NCBI GenBank assembly: GCA_024752435.1
Contig: CP103022.1
Location: forward strand, 1,054,001-1,118,000
From: Allantophomopsis cytisporea
Lineage: Eukaryota; Ascomycota; Leotiomycetes; Phacidiales; Phacidiaceae
DNA: 64,000 nt
Direction of reading: 5' to 3'
The position numbers were made by a program, and so were the translations under genes. Shown piece after piece: positions 1-11,151 of the stretch (positions are counted from its first letter, which is position 1; each line of letters opens with the position of its first letter). The notes beneath the pieces are model-generated. The model worked only from the letters and a program-made list of their open reading frames with translations, ran no database searches and was not told the origin of the DNA.

Positions 1-546
1 GGAATTGCAGAGATGCGATCAAGTTGTATGACCCAGCGGTAGAGGTTCGATGCCATGTGTATTTCAAAAGCCCCAACGGATTTGGGAGAGAAAGCATGAG
101 CAATTATCTTGCGCTTTCTGGTGTGATCAGCGCGATCTCGAGTGTTGAAGACACCTGGAACGCCTGAGACAAATGCTTCGTAGAAATGACTGTGTTAAAT
201 TAGCTCTAATGCTGTTCACGCAGAGTTCGGTAACTTGCTCTTTGAGAAATCCGTTTCCATGACCATAGACTGTAACCAATGCTTTCTCGTCGGCAATAGA
301 TACATGATTGAAGCCTACTCGGACGATTTTGCCGTATTTTCGGTGTGCCCAATCAACTGCAGCATATTTTTGACCATCTCGAGCTGATAACGCCAGCCAA
401 ATATTGGAGAACTTGGCTGAAATTGGGCCTGGCACACATGAGAGAGACTTATATGTTGTGAAGTATGGTAGGAAATAATAAATGGATAAGTAAAGAGGAA
501 TAAGAATGAGTACCCATGGAGTCAAGAGGAAATCAATAAGAGCCAT
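1..546 (-). CDS. Benzoate 4-monooxygenase-like cytochrome P450 (CYP53), N-terminal part, cut by window edge
   Basis: This is a microsomal P450 of the CYP53 type, a family that para-hydroxylates benzoate so that it can enter the beta-ketoadipate route. About 165 of roughly 520 residues are visible. Residues about 7-30 form a hydrophobic ER anchor, followed by a proline hinge (VPGP). The conserved blocks YGKIVRVGFNHVSIAD, VYGHGNGFLK, FNTRDRADHTRKRK and AHAFSPKSVGAFE are strongly CYP53-like. Exon 1 is 546-239 and exon 2 runs from 189 to the edge. The intron 190-238 must be a GC-AG intron: only the GCAAGT donor at 238 restores the family sequence across the junction (FLK-DHFYEAFVSG). The heme-binding cysteine region lies outside the window. 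The call of P450 is very sure and the CYP53 assignment is good. The substrate is inferred from the family. Confidence 0.88.
190..238 (-). other. GC-AG intron in the CYP53 gene
   Basis: The 49-nt intron begins GCAAGT and ends ACACAG on the minus strand. The nearby GT five bases further in gives the wrong phase and destroys the conserved FYEAFVSG block. GCAAGT is the usual consensus of the minor GC donor class. Confidence 0.75.
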
Positions 547-2802
547 GTCGAAATTGGCAAATTCTCAATTGTAGGTTTTCAAAAAAAAGGAAATATGAAG
601 GAATATCTTGAAGTTTATATTGTGATGCAGCATCTGAAGCAGCGATAATATAACTTCTACTTAACCTTTACCCACTCGGATCAAACATACACCGTGAAGT
701 TATTTAGACTTCACATCGAGATATGAACTGATAGAGCGTCGTGTCTGGATCCGATTTTCCGTCCACCATAATCAGCGTATGTAGGTATTTGCTCAGGTAC
801 GATCTTATCAACCCCATCTTTGTCTGCGGTTGTTCAATTGAAAGACTCCGCGTAGTAAATAATGCGGGGGTTGTGCAGAATGATAGGCAAATCTGGAGCC
901 GGGAGAAGTGGGGGGAAGCGGGCGAGTCATGCTCAGGCCCGCGGGGTGGGTTGATAAGATTGAGCGAGATAACGATTAAAGAATAAGAAAGCTCGTGCTG
1001 AGCTTGAAGTCACATGATCGAGGTATATATCTCTATGTGGATGCACTTCTTCGGGGTTTCCCTGATGAACCGCAAGGGTTCAAGTACTGTACTATATGTG
1101 CTCTAAAGATGGCCTGAGAGCCATTAAAGCCATACGTATCTGAAGATTTGTATGGCCTTTCAAAGCCTTGCATTTATCAAGAGTTATATTGTCATATAGA
1201 GTTGGACGGGGATTGCAATCCGTATAGTTGGTGAGAAGCATAGACTTATCGAAAAGTAATGTCATTAATAAGAGTCGTTGAGTTACTTACTACATAAAGC
1301 CACATGGTTTCCACATTATTGTCTTTGACAGAAGACTGGTGTCGGTAGTAGTGCCACAATTCATCTCATCCCAAATAATCCACATATTAGACTTCAGTGT
1401 TCGAATCTTTGGACGCTAGCTGGTGGAATAACTGCCGCCCCCTCTGCCTTTCAGGCCAATCTAGAATATGAGCATATTTGGTTTTGACGTATTGATTATG
1501 CTAGACTTATTTATGGAGTCTCTCAGTGTTAACATTTCGTATGAATGCTCTAAGGATTTTGAATGGCTGATCGGCATCCTCTCACTTCCTATCCCTATAT
1601 GCCGCAACAATTTCTCGATAATATTGCAGATGACGCGGTTTCTTAAACCTTCACTATTTAGACCCTGAATACCGGCGGGCTTACCTTTCCATCGATCCCG
1701 CAACAATCCAGACTCAAGTCCATAGCTTGATTATGTTGTGCTAAGGTTTTAAAGACACCCTTAACAACGTAAGCATAATCTTCTCGCACCCCTCTTTACA
1801 TTCTGAGTACGGATTGGTCAATATGTGTAGTTCTATTTCTCGTTCGAGTTAGCAATCCAAATACAGAGGATCATTTCGCTGAAGTCGCTGTAGATCTATC
1901 CACCCATTCGGTTGACCGTTGAATATGCTTTTGCGCTTGAATATAAGCTTCTTTACTTTCAACATGTTTTAAGCTACTTATAGTATCGTGAATTCTCGGT
2001 TTGAATGTGTTCCGAAATTAAATCTACGACATCCTCTTATATCGATGCGTATGCGCCTCTTCCAGTGAAACGTTTTTTTTTTTTTAGCTATCGTTGTACT
2101 TCACTGCTTTTCATGGAAAATCCCGCAATTATCTTCAAAGGGATAAGTGTTATTTATTTTGATTTTTGAATGTGATGTGATTGAAGTTAGTGCCTCAATT
2201 ACGCTCTGGTAATAAACAGACTGTCCGTTGTTAATGCATTTGAATAGATCAGAAATTCCCTACAAGGCTGGATACGGGATAGAGGAGCCCTTGTTGATGC
2301 ATCGATGTCTGCCAAGCCATGTAAGTAAAAATAAAATGTACGAATGGGAGTTCTATTTGGAATCTTCGTATGACGACACATTCGTTCAAGAAGATGTCTT
2401 GACTACCTAGCATCATGTTCAAAGGTACTTTTTTGTAACAAATACAAAATAATCGAGATAGAGTTTGGATGTCAGCGTGTAGAACGTCATTCGCGCCTCT
2501 ACTCTCAGCCAGTTAGCTGGCTTGACTTCTATTAATGATGATGAATATGATGACCGAGATGCTCTCGTGATCCTCAAATCTATGTACCCTTCGACCGCGA
2601 CCTTTTGTGGCTTTCAATGGTTAAGATGAGACTTACAACTGAGCTTAGTTGGTCCTTTGGGGTGATCATACCAAAGATTCCTAGAAGAATATGCCATATA
2701 AAGAAACCGATACTTCAGCAAAAGTCTACACTGGCAAAAAAATTCCATGAGAAGCTTGAAAACCACTTCATACATTTGTAAAGCTTTTTCAAAACAGCAA
2801 AC
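547..2802. other. Intergenic, no gene seen
   Basis: AT-rich spacer between the divergent CYP53 and Rds1 genes. Short open frames at 741-986 and 1461-1706 have no protein-like composition or recognised motif. A run of T lies near 2072-2085. It presumably holds the promoters of both flanking genes. Confidence 0.6.
2697..2702 (+). promoter_or_regulatory. Possible TATA box of the Rds1 gene
   Basis: TATAAA lies 106 bp upstream of the Rds1 ATG, a normal distance for a fungal gene with a short 5' UTR. This is based on the motif alone. Confidence 0.35.
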
Positions 2803-3804
2803 ATGAAGTTCCAATCACTTTTCATTCTAGCAAGTGTAGCTATCGCACATCCTCTTGTTACAAGAACATGGTATTCATCAAACTCAGATGATGGAGACTG
2901 GACTCCATCACACTACGGCAAATCACCTTCCGCTTCATCCCCGGCGACTCCATCGTCAACAGGCATCTCGGACGTCACTATCCTCCAGTACGCTCTTTTC
3001 CTCGAGCATCTCGAGAATGTCTTCTATAAGGGCGCACTTGGCAATTTCTCAGAAGACGAATTCGTCGCAGCCGGCTTCTCTCAGGCATATTATACGAACC
3101 TACAATACATCGCCCATGATGAAGAAGCTCATGTCCTCCTCCTTGAAGGTGCCATCACCGCTGCTGGCGGCACTCCGAACCAAGCCTGCACCTACTCATT
3201 CCCATACACTGATGCCAAATCATTCGTGACGCTAGCATCAGTCCTTGAAGGCGTTGGCTCAGCCGCATACCTTGGCGCCGCGCCCTCAATCGCATCAAAA
3301 GCCTACCTTACCGTTGCTGGCTCCATCCTTGTCACTGAGGCTATCCACACGGCCATTCAACGTACCAATATAGGCGAGATTGGCCCTGCCAATCCATACG
3401 GCTCGTCTCTCACGTTCAACTCTGTCTATACACTAGCCGCTGCATTCGTCACGATGTGTCCATCTACTAATCCAGCCCTTCCTTTCGTGGCTTTCCCTAC
3501 TCTCACTGCCTTGACGACCGGATCTGTAAGCCCTGGAATGGATTTCAAGTTTGATAAGTGGGGTTTCAATGGCACGAATGCCTATATCACTTGGGTTAAT
3601 GGCCTGACCGTTGTCAGTTCCATCGCTACCGTTAATGGAGACGAGCTGGATACTACTGTCCCCAGCGTTATTCAAGGTGGCCAGACGTATGCGTTCCTTA
3701 CGAACACAAACCTCACTGCTTTTGACGAGAGTCACGTTCTTGCTGGCCCGGCTATTGTTGAGGTCACGCCGCAGCCGCCGACTATTGATCCGAGCATCTT
3801 GTGA
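2803..3804 (+). CDS. Secreted ferritin-like protein of the Rds1 (stress response) family
   Basis: The product is 333 residues long with no intron. Residues 1 to about 16 form a signal peptide. A low-complexity Ser/Pro linker follows to about residue 50, then a ferritin-like helical domain at about 52-220. Its acidic helix motifs include LQYALFLEHLENVFYKGAL and HDEEAHVLLLEGA, which carry the Glu/His pattern of the ferritin_2 family. The C-terminal 100 residues are beta-rich, as in other fungal Rds1-like proteins. Rds1 of fission yeast is induced by starvation and stress; its biochemical role is not settled. The start is the only Met ahead of a signal sequence. AATAAA-type signals occur downstream at about 3992 and 4028. 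Confidence 0.85.
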   Translation: MKFQSLFILASVAIAHPLVTRTWYSSNSDDGDWTPSHYGKSPSASSPATPSSTGISDVTILQYALFLEHLENVFYKGALGNFSEDEFVAAGFSQAYYTNLQYIAHDEEAHVLLLEGAITAAGGTPNQACTYSFPYTDAKSFVTLASVLEGVGSAAYLGAAPSIASKAYLTVAGSILVTEAIHTAIQRTNIGEIGPANPYGSSLTFNSVYTLAAAFVTMCPSTNPALPFVAFPTLTALTTGSVSPGMDFKFDKWGFNGTNAYITWVNGLTVVSSIATVNGDELDTTVPSVIQGGQTYAFLTNTNLTAFDESHVLAGPAIVEVTPQPPTIDPSIL

Positions 3805-6079
3805 TCTGTTTGATCTATGGAGCTTGGCCCTTTCGTCAGACTCATACTTCGAGGGTTAGTCAGGAGTATGGATGGAAGTAGTTCTCTTATGTGCTTCATA
3901 TTTCTCAAGTGTGCTCCAACACATTCATTTGCTTTGAATCTCCATGTAATTTTCCTGGAGAAAAAGCTTTTTGTCGTTGTATCAATCATCAAAATAAATA
4001 ATATAAATATCAAGTAGTTGAGATGCAATAAAAGAGAGTACATATGTGTCTAGAAATGACATGCTGACTTTGTTGTGCCAATTTTTCGGATTTATGTATA
4101 CGTCCGTCAATGATTCGGCTAAGCTTACGGAGAATATGTGATAGGCTGCGTTTGTGAAGCAGCCAATATCAAGAAGCTTATCAAGATCAGATTTCAAATT
4201 CTTGAGTTCGGCTTTTAAAAGTGGCATTCTCATCTCGATGGTTGTGTTACGAGAATAGATGCTTGCATTTCCCCTTTCTGCTCATGATCTTCATAATATT
4301 CACCATGGGTGCAAACAGACCATTTACCCCAGGAAATGTAGTATCTTGGCTGATCTAGATTTTGAAGATCGTCTTCTGTGGATCCTGTGATGTACTCAGA
4401 CTTGTAGAATCAGAAGATACCTATTAATCAGCACGTGTACTGGCATGATGGGATTTGACAAGATCGTGGTCAAACTTTGCTCTTGAGCGTGAGGAATAGC
4501 TACGCATGCACTTTTGAAATCTGCATGTCAGACTCTATCCCTGCACCAAATCCCCACAAATATGAACCTCGACTTGTTGCCCTCCGTCCACTCGTATGCA
4601 TTCCATTCAGGTGCGTAATGAAGTTCCAACCAGTCCGAGTGGCTGAAAGCCGTCATCGACGAAAGTGGGCCGTCAAGTCAGACCACTTTGTAATGAAATT
4701 AGAGACTGATGAGACCATAACAATATGGTGAAGTTCCTCTTCCAACGTGTCTGCAAACAACGCACAATAGGAGCTTTACGAATATAATAATAATGAGAGA
4801 GCCCAGACCCGGGCAGATGCGTGATCTTGCTTGATTGCTAAGAAGTTCGTACCTGAGACCAAATGTTTTCTTGAGAGCATAAGACTGCTCGTCAATTCTT
4901 TTCCTTCTCTTCCATTCTAGAGTGTTATTTCTTGGGAACTAACTTTGATGTGGTGGCCTGCGTGCACCCACACCGACACGAAACGAAAAATATGCCTGAA
5001 GATCAAGGCCATGATGACCTTTTCCCAACCTATTCTCCGAGGCAGAAGCAGAAGTCCAAGTAGAAGCGTCTCGGTCATCTCGAAGCGGAGAAGATATCTA
5101 CGAAAAAGAACAACGTCAACAACAGAAACTCGATCGTCATCAAGGCTACTAGATTCCTCAACGTGCACATCCGCGGAGGCCGTGGTTCCTCGTCTCAGTC
5201 TCATCGCTCTCACGCTTTGTTACGAGTCTTTTGTATCTCGCTCAATGTCTTTTCAGCTTTCCATGTAAGTGGTACCCAATCCTCACATACCTTGGCCCCC
5301 CCTTCGTATTTTACACCCCTCATGTCTACTCCACTCCACTCCCCTCCCCTTCCGGTGTCTACGAGTCTACGGGGTATTGCAACAAGCAAGAGAAAGCACA
5401 CAATCACACACGTTCACTGTCGTCCATAGAAACGAGGCGCTCAGCTCCTCTCCACCCTGGCCCGGCTTGTCTCCATTACCGAAGTCAAATATTGGGAGTT
5501 GTACAGTACCTACAATACAGCCTGTCAGTACAGAGTACAGAACAGACATAACTTTAAGTGTGCCTCCAGGGCCAGCCAGCGCTGGTACTTGCCCCTCGGC
5601 CAAGGGAAAGAGGCTTGAGCTCTTCACAGAAGATGCCGAAGTCTTACTACTCTGCGCATGTTAGTCAGTACTCCGTAAGGTGCTGGGGTACAATAATAAA
5701 GACTTACCTTACTCCATACTCAAAGCTTGTGCTTGGCAATTCCTGCGTGCTCATTTGGCTGTCATATGGCAAATCTCGTCAAGATTCATTCTTGCATCCT
5801 GATCGGATACTCTACGGCACATACTCAGATGCACAGCTCGATTACTGGCCGTAGCAATAAAAAAACAAAAGCCACCACCTTACTACTCGAACATCCACAA
5901 GCACTACTGCCACTACCACTCAATTCAGCCCGACAGCAGCAGCTGCGGTCGGCGCCACCACCTCCGCCGACTCAATCGCATCTTTATCTCGACGTCGTCT
6001 TAAAGATCCTTATGCTGACCATTTATCAAAAGCTGATTCTACCACAAATGCCCCGGTAGCGTACCGTCCGGTTGGGGTC
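3805..6079. other. Intergenic; one unexplained coding-like block on the minus strand
   Basis: No complete gene is seen. On the minus strand, about 4407-4236 reads as 56 stop-free protein-like codons preceded by a splice-acceptor-like sequence. A second minus frame at 4233-4130 also looks protein-like (MRMPLLKAELKNL). They do not join into one gene and match nothing I recognise. The stretch 5860-6058 upstream of SCAP is Thr/Ala-rich in one frame but is probably 5' UTR. Confidence 0.5.
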
Positions 6080-9000
6080 ATGATCTGGTACTTATTGTAC
6101 CCATTCAGAGGGTGGGTCTTCCCGCAACTGACAGGCGGCGGCAGCGGACAGTGACGGAAGCTCGATCTTCATAGCTTTGTCTCGTCCGCTTCAATCGCCC
6201 GCAACGTATTGAGCTGACAAGATGCTGCTGCCAGGACTACCGAGCCACCTGTTCTGTCGACTAAACACCCTCTACGACAAGCCTTTGTCCGTTATGGATC
6301 TCGAGCGGCGAGGCATCCCGTCATCACTTTACTGATCTCGGTGGCAGCTGGTGCCATCTTGATATTTCCTTTTCCATTCCTATACACTAATGACTTCACT
6401 CATGGATCATCGAACCTCCCTGGCCATGTCTGGACCTCGGCGCATCCCTTCGAAGGTGATGCGAACACCAAAGCCGATGTGGTCATGCGATCGGTATGGG
6501 TTCATGGGGATTACATGAAAGCCTTGGCGCCGGACGTTTTGTACAATGCTCTCGAAATCCAAGACGCACTTTTAGGACCAACAACCAACTTCGATCCACG
6601 TGTAACCCTCGAACAGACGGATGAGTTCGGGGACTTGGCACTAAGAAATTCTCTACATGCGCTTAATGGCCTGCACAATCAGTCGTGGTTCTTTCACTCG
6701 CCGCTACAATATTGGGACTCTTCTATGGAGCAGCTTCAGCAAGATACCGATATCGTTGGCACCATAAACCAGCGCGCTCATAAACCCACATCCGTCAATA
6801 TCACTTTACGACCTTCAGTTGTGTTCAGCGGCAAGAGATTTGAGGACCACAAATTAGTCGCCGCTGATGCCTTAGTGATCACTTTAGTTCACATGCTGGA
6901 CTCGCCAGTTGGGCGAGCATGGGGAGAAAGAGCCCAGAATCTAGCAAGTAGTGTTGCAAAGGAGAAGTGGGAAGTATATCCCCATGACGGCGTGCCCGTG
7001 AATAGTCAACTCTACGAGTTCAGATTTCAGCCTCTATCGTTCCTTGATGATGTGCTTCTTGGCATTGCTTACACCCTGACCACCTTGTACTTTTTGCTCA
7101 GCTTGACTAAGCTTCGTGCATTGAAGTCAAGATTTGGTCTGATACTTGCAGTCATGACGCAGATCGGCGTCTCAATTTTGTCTAGCTTCACTTTATGTGC
7201 CATCTTCAAAATCGATCTGTCCAAGATTCCTCGAGAAACTTACCCCCTTGTTGTTCTTACCATTGGATTGGAGAACATGTTCCGACTTATAAACGCTATC
7301 ATCCTGACACACCCCGGAAATACGACACCATCGCGAATATCTGAAGCCTTGGGGAACACAGGTTACATCGCCATGGCCGGGGTTAGTCAAAACCTTGTTA
7401 TTTTATGGATACTTTCCAAAGTTGTGTCCCCAGGGGTAGCAGCTTTCTGCACCTTTGCTGCAATCGCCCTCACTTTCGACTTCTTCTATCTCCTGACCTT
7501 CTTTGTAGCTGTGCTGAGTGTTGAAGTTCGCCGAACTGAATTAGCGGATTCGTTGTTTCGGGCAACCAAGAGAAGGACCCGCAATCTATCAATAAGCTCA
7601 GAAATTCGACGCGAACGCACCACGTGGAAGAACGTTTTGCTTAAAGCCGATACTCCTTTATCGACACGGATTTCCGGAACTGTTGTGATGATTGCGTTTA
7701 TTCTTGGTGCACAACATCACTTTTTCGATCAAGATCGTCCCACAAGCACAATGACTCGATTTTTGAAGTTGCTTTCCTTCGATTCCACAGCGTCAGATTT
7801 GCAACACGATAACCCATCGATGATTGTAAACCAGGCCAGAACACCACAGCAATGGCTCCGCCTTCAAGACCATGAGACTGCCCGTGAAGTCATCAACGTT
7901 ATAAAACCCAAGGCGCACAGCTATCTGGCCCTAGTCTATGATCCTTTGATCTTCGTGCTCAAGGGTGCGAACCGTACGCCAACAGAAGAGGGTGTTCGGC
8001 TTTTCTTACCCGCAGCCTATGATTTTGTTCATCAGTACTTGTGGATCTTCGTCTCAAGTATATTCGTTGCCGTCACAGCTGTAGCATTGCTCATGAATTA
8101 TTTGTTATGGAATAATACCAACGACGAAGAAGACGATTCCCGGGCCGATGACCATTCCTTACTCACTGTACGATCCCTTCACCCAGGCCATTCTCTTGAT
8201 ATCGTCATGCTTGTTGCCTCTCCGGGTGGCAAAGTAGCGTCAGTTGGCTTGGACCGAAGGATATGTGTCTGGGATCTCCAAGAGGAGGGTAAGAGCCATA
8301 TTATGGATGTTGCTGGGGTTGTCCAAGAGAGCCTCTTCCCAGTGGCTGCGCTGACCATTGACAATTCCGGAAAGTGGTTAGCTGTGGTGTCTGCTATGGG
8401 CCGTATAGTCCTGTGGAATACCGTGGAACGTCGTGTTGTGCAAATGACAAAAGTAGAGCTCAGGGATCGTCAGCCAACAGTTTTCTTCTCTGATTCCACG
8501 GATGTTTCCCTCCTTCCCGAATTCATCCTTGTTCAACATAATGGTCAAATGGTGGATATTAACTTCAACAAACCTTGTGTTTCCGAGCTAAGAATCTGCA
8601 AGAGTCCATTAGTAACGATGCTCCCGCTGCAACAAAATAGGACAAGATCAGTCTCACAAATCGTACCACGGGTCATTACCGCCTCGCGCCACTCCTGTGT
8701 CCATATAGCCACACAGCAAGATTCAGTTTGGGTGTCCAAAGGATTCCATCTCTCAAAGCCTAGCATTGACGAAGACTTCACCTCCGTTGTGCCACTCTTG
8801 GCCCTCAATGCATTCTTGGCTGTCAGCCCACATTACGTCGATTTGATCGATCTCGAGACCCAAGCAGTAATGCACACCTTTCACGTCAAGGATGTCAAGC
8901 CGCATTCCCTACATTGCATGCACTCGAGCAGACGCCAGACGACTTGTGGATCGATTGGGCTCTATAAGCTTTCGCTTGCATACACAAACCAGGAAACAAA

Positions 9001-9577
9001 AGAGTGCGTACTACAAACCTACAGACCTAAGCATGGTCGGGATATGATATGTATCCGGGATGAAACCAAAAGTGGCGACCGAACATGTTGCTCTTGGGAC
9101 GAGGCAAAGTCTGAAATTCACACCATGCCAAACCCAGGATCATGGGATACTATGCACGCAGGTTTCGTCGTTGGAATCCGGAAGAAAGCTGTTCCAGAAT
9201 CTCCTAAGTTGGAAGTATTGAAGCAGATGAATACTGGGCTTCGCCGCAGAGGCGCTCCAAAACCCGAAAAGAATTCCCTGGAAGACGAGGACACTTGGGA
9301 AGCATGGATGCTATCCACCACAGGAGAGACGGCCTCGATACCACTAAACCCAGAAGCGCCAACCGCATCGACAAGTCTCCTAGTTACCAGTCTTGGACCT
9401 GTTTCGAAAGCTGGTCGGCGTAGCATTGCATTGGGATTTGGGAACATTGTCAAGGTTGTTTCTGTCGGCACGGAACGATTCGACCGTACCGATGATGGTA
9501 ATGGTGAACTATCCTTCGCTAGCGTAGGAAGGAGAAAGCGGCCTTTGGCTGCAAGGAAGAAAAATGCTTTGGAATAG
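6080..9577 (+). CDS. SCAP: SREBP cleavage-activating protein (SCAP/Scp1) with sterol-sensing and WD40 domains
   Basis: This is the ER/Golgi membrane escort that senses sterols and controls proteolytic activation of SREBP. Exon 1 is 6080-6111 (MIWYLLYPFRG) and exon 2 is 6235-9577, separated by a 123-nt intron (GTGGGT...GCCAG, branch CTGAC). The joined frame gives 1124 residues and the junction FRG-TTEPP. Starting in the long exon at 6341 would remove a conserved HPLRQAFVRYG block and has no ATG. Residues about 35-55 are TM1, about 56-275 a luminal loop, and about 280-440 the sterol-sensing domain with KSRFGL, GLENMFRL and RISEALG. A TM pair follows near 480 and 590, and WD40 repeats run from about 656 (LDRRICVWDL, MGRIVLWNT). 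The position of the mammalian YIYF Insig motif reads TLYF (294-297). SREBP itself is not in the window. Confidence 0.88.
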
Positions 9578-11151
9578 ATCAATAGGTGCATTACTTTTCA
9601 GGGCGTTTTTCGGATTGGCTGGCGGCGTTTGGGACGTGGGTTATACCCAAGGCTGTGGTTAGCTATCAACATCTACAAATATGTATACATTCTTGGAGGA
9701 TGTATCATTCATCGGTCATTAATATTACGTTACGACATGAACAACATGTCAGTTACTTAAATAGTAGGAGCATAAAAGAATATAAATAAATTCTTGAAAA
9801 CAATGAATCACACCATGCTGATGTGCTCCACATGTGCGTGATTATTGTTGTAATGCTACGAGCTTCAATTGCTACAAACCCTCGCTGCATGTAGTCCTTT
9901 GGCCCGCTCCAATCATCTATAACTCCAACAGATGCCCTTTCCCACTCACCCACGATTTGCTCTTCCACCGATGCACAATAATCAAAAGCTGGGGAAGGAA
10001 ATCCCCGGAGCCAATACCAATCATTCGCCTCCACACCACCTTTTATTTCTCTGCCGTCTGCATCCATATTCCGCATTGTCTATGCCATCTGGCATTTCTG
10101 TGGAACCGGAGAACTAGAACGCGCCAGTAACGCTAGATTTTCTCCTTCTAGACGTCGAGTACAGCAGGCGGACTTTAAGCGTGGTAAGCGACGATGGAAC
10201 TCATCGCTCCGTGTGACATCGGATAAACGTCGACTCATTTCTGTCATTCTCTTGTGGCCTGCATCAGTCGCGCGGCTTGCGACTGGGCGACTGTGGTATG
10301 GTTGACGGTTGACGGTTGACGGCTGTAAGGTTTATGAATATGGTCTAGGCATTGTTCGGTTACTGGGGTCTTCGTGTCTAGTGGATTATTCACGATTGTG
10401 GAGCTATCTAGCAGTGCTGGCTATTCAGGACTGCACATTTACTTGAGCAGCTATTGGAACAGTTTGTGCATGCTACTGCTGAAGTGTGTTTGGTCCAACG
10501 CAGGGGTTGATGTTGGATACCGGCTATACTCGCCATGGCATCTCGTTGCGCAACGAATGGATCGATCAGAGGTTATACTGTATTCATGATATGTTGGTAA
10601 CTTACTCCAACTTCCAAAGGAGAAAATTCCCACCTAGATTATGCGGATGAGTGATCCCAGTTTGAGTCCTGTTGGAAGTCGTGTTTGTATGAGAGTTGAT
10701 TGGAGACCGAGTATGCCAATTTTGAATTGTGCATCTTCTCTTCAGTCCACACGGCCCGCACAGCAGTTCAGCCAAAAGAAATAGGATGAGGCCGCATGGC
10801 ACGGTGAATAATCATATGATTACTCTAATATATATCCCTATCGTTGGAGGTTTAACGCGGCTTATGGAGAAATCTGGGGTAGGATATAATTGGGGGGCCA
10901 CTTAAAGTACGACATGCGGAGGCCTGCTTCCGTGTCCTGATTAGGTTAGAGAAAGACATGTTACTCGTGGATTCTGGAGAGTGCATATATGATAATATGC
11001 AGATGGGTGCATGGAATGGGTACATGACTGGGCCAGGGGCAGTCTCACAGTCCTCGTTATAAGACATCTCGCTGGCCCACTATTACTCCGGATACCTACT
11101 TTTACCTTCTAGAATATTGTGTAGTCATTTATTGTGCTGTCGAGGGTTATC
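9578..11151. other. Intergenic, no gene seen
   Basis: Spacer between SCAP and a sugar transporter. It contains a triplicated 7-mer at 10301-10321. Open frames here are short and lack protein-like composition. The last few hundred bases should hold the transporter promoter. Confidence 0.55.
10301..10321. repeat. Short tandem repeat (GTTGACG)3
   Basis: Three perfect head-to-tail copies of a 7-bp unit in intergenic DNA. No function is evident. Confidence 0.8.

Noticed and set aside
1060..1110. GGTTCAAG element resembling a tRNA T-loop
   Set aside because: No matching acceptor or anticodon stems could be paired around it.
5269..5664. Overlapping open frames on both strands at 5160-5860
   Set aside because: Mutually overlapping frames of Pro/Ser-rich composition without motifs; no consistent splice sites.
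5860..6058. Thr/Ala-rich frame directly upstream of SCAP as an earlier coding exon
   Set aside because: The frame has no ATG before 6080, and the family start is at 6080; it is more likely 5' UTR.
6341..9577. SCAP starting in the long exon at 6341
   Set aside because: The codon is GTG; conserved residues continue upstream and connect by an intron to an ATG exon at 6080.
9118..9591. 157-codon minus-strand frame over the SCAP 3' end
   Set aside because: Antisense shadow of the WD40-containing coding region.
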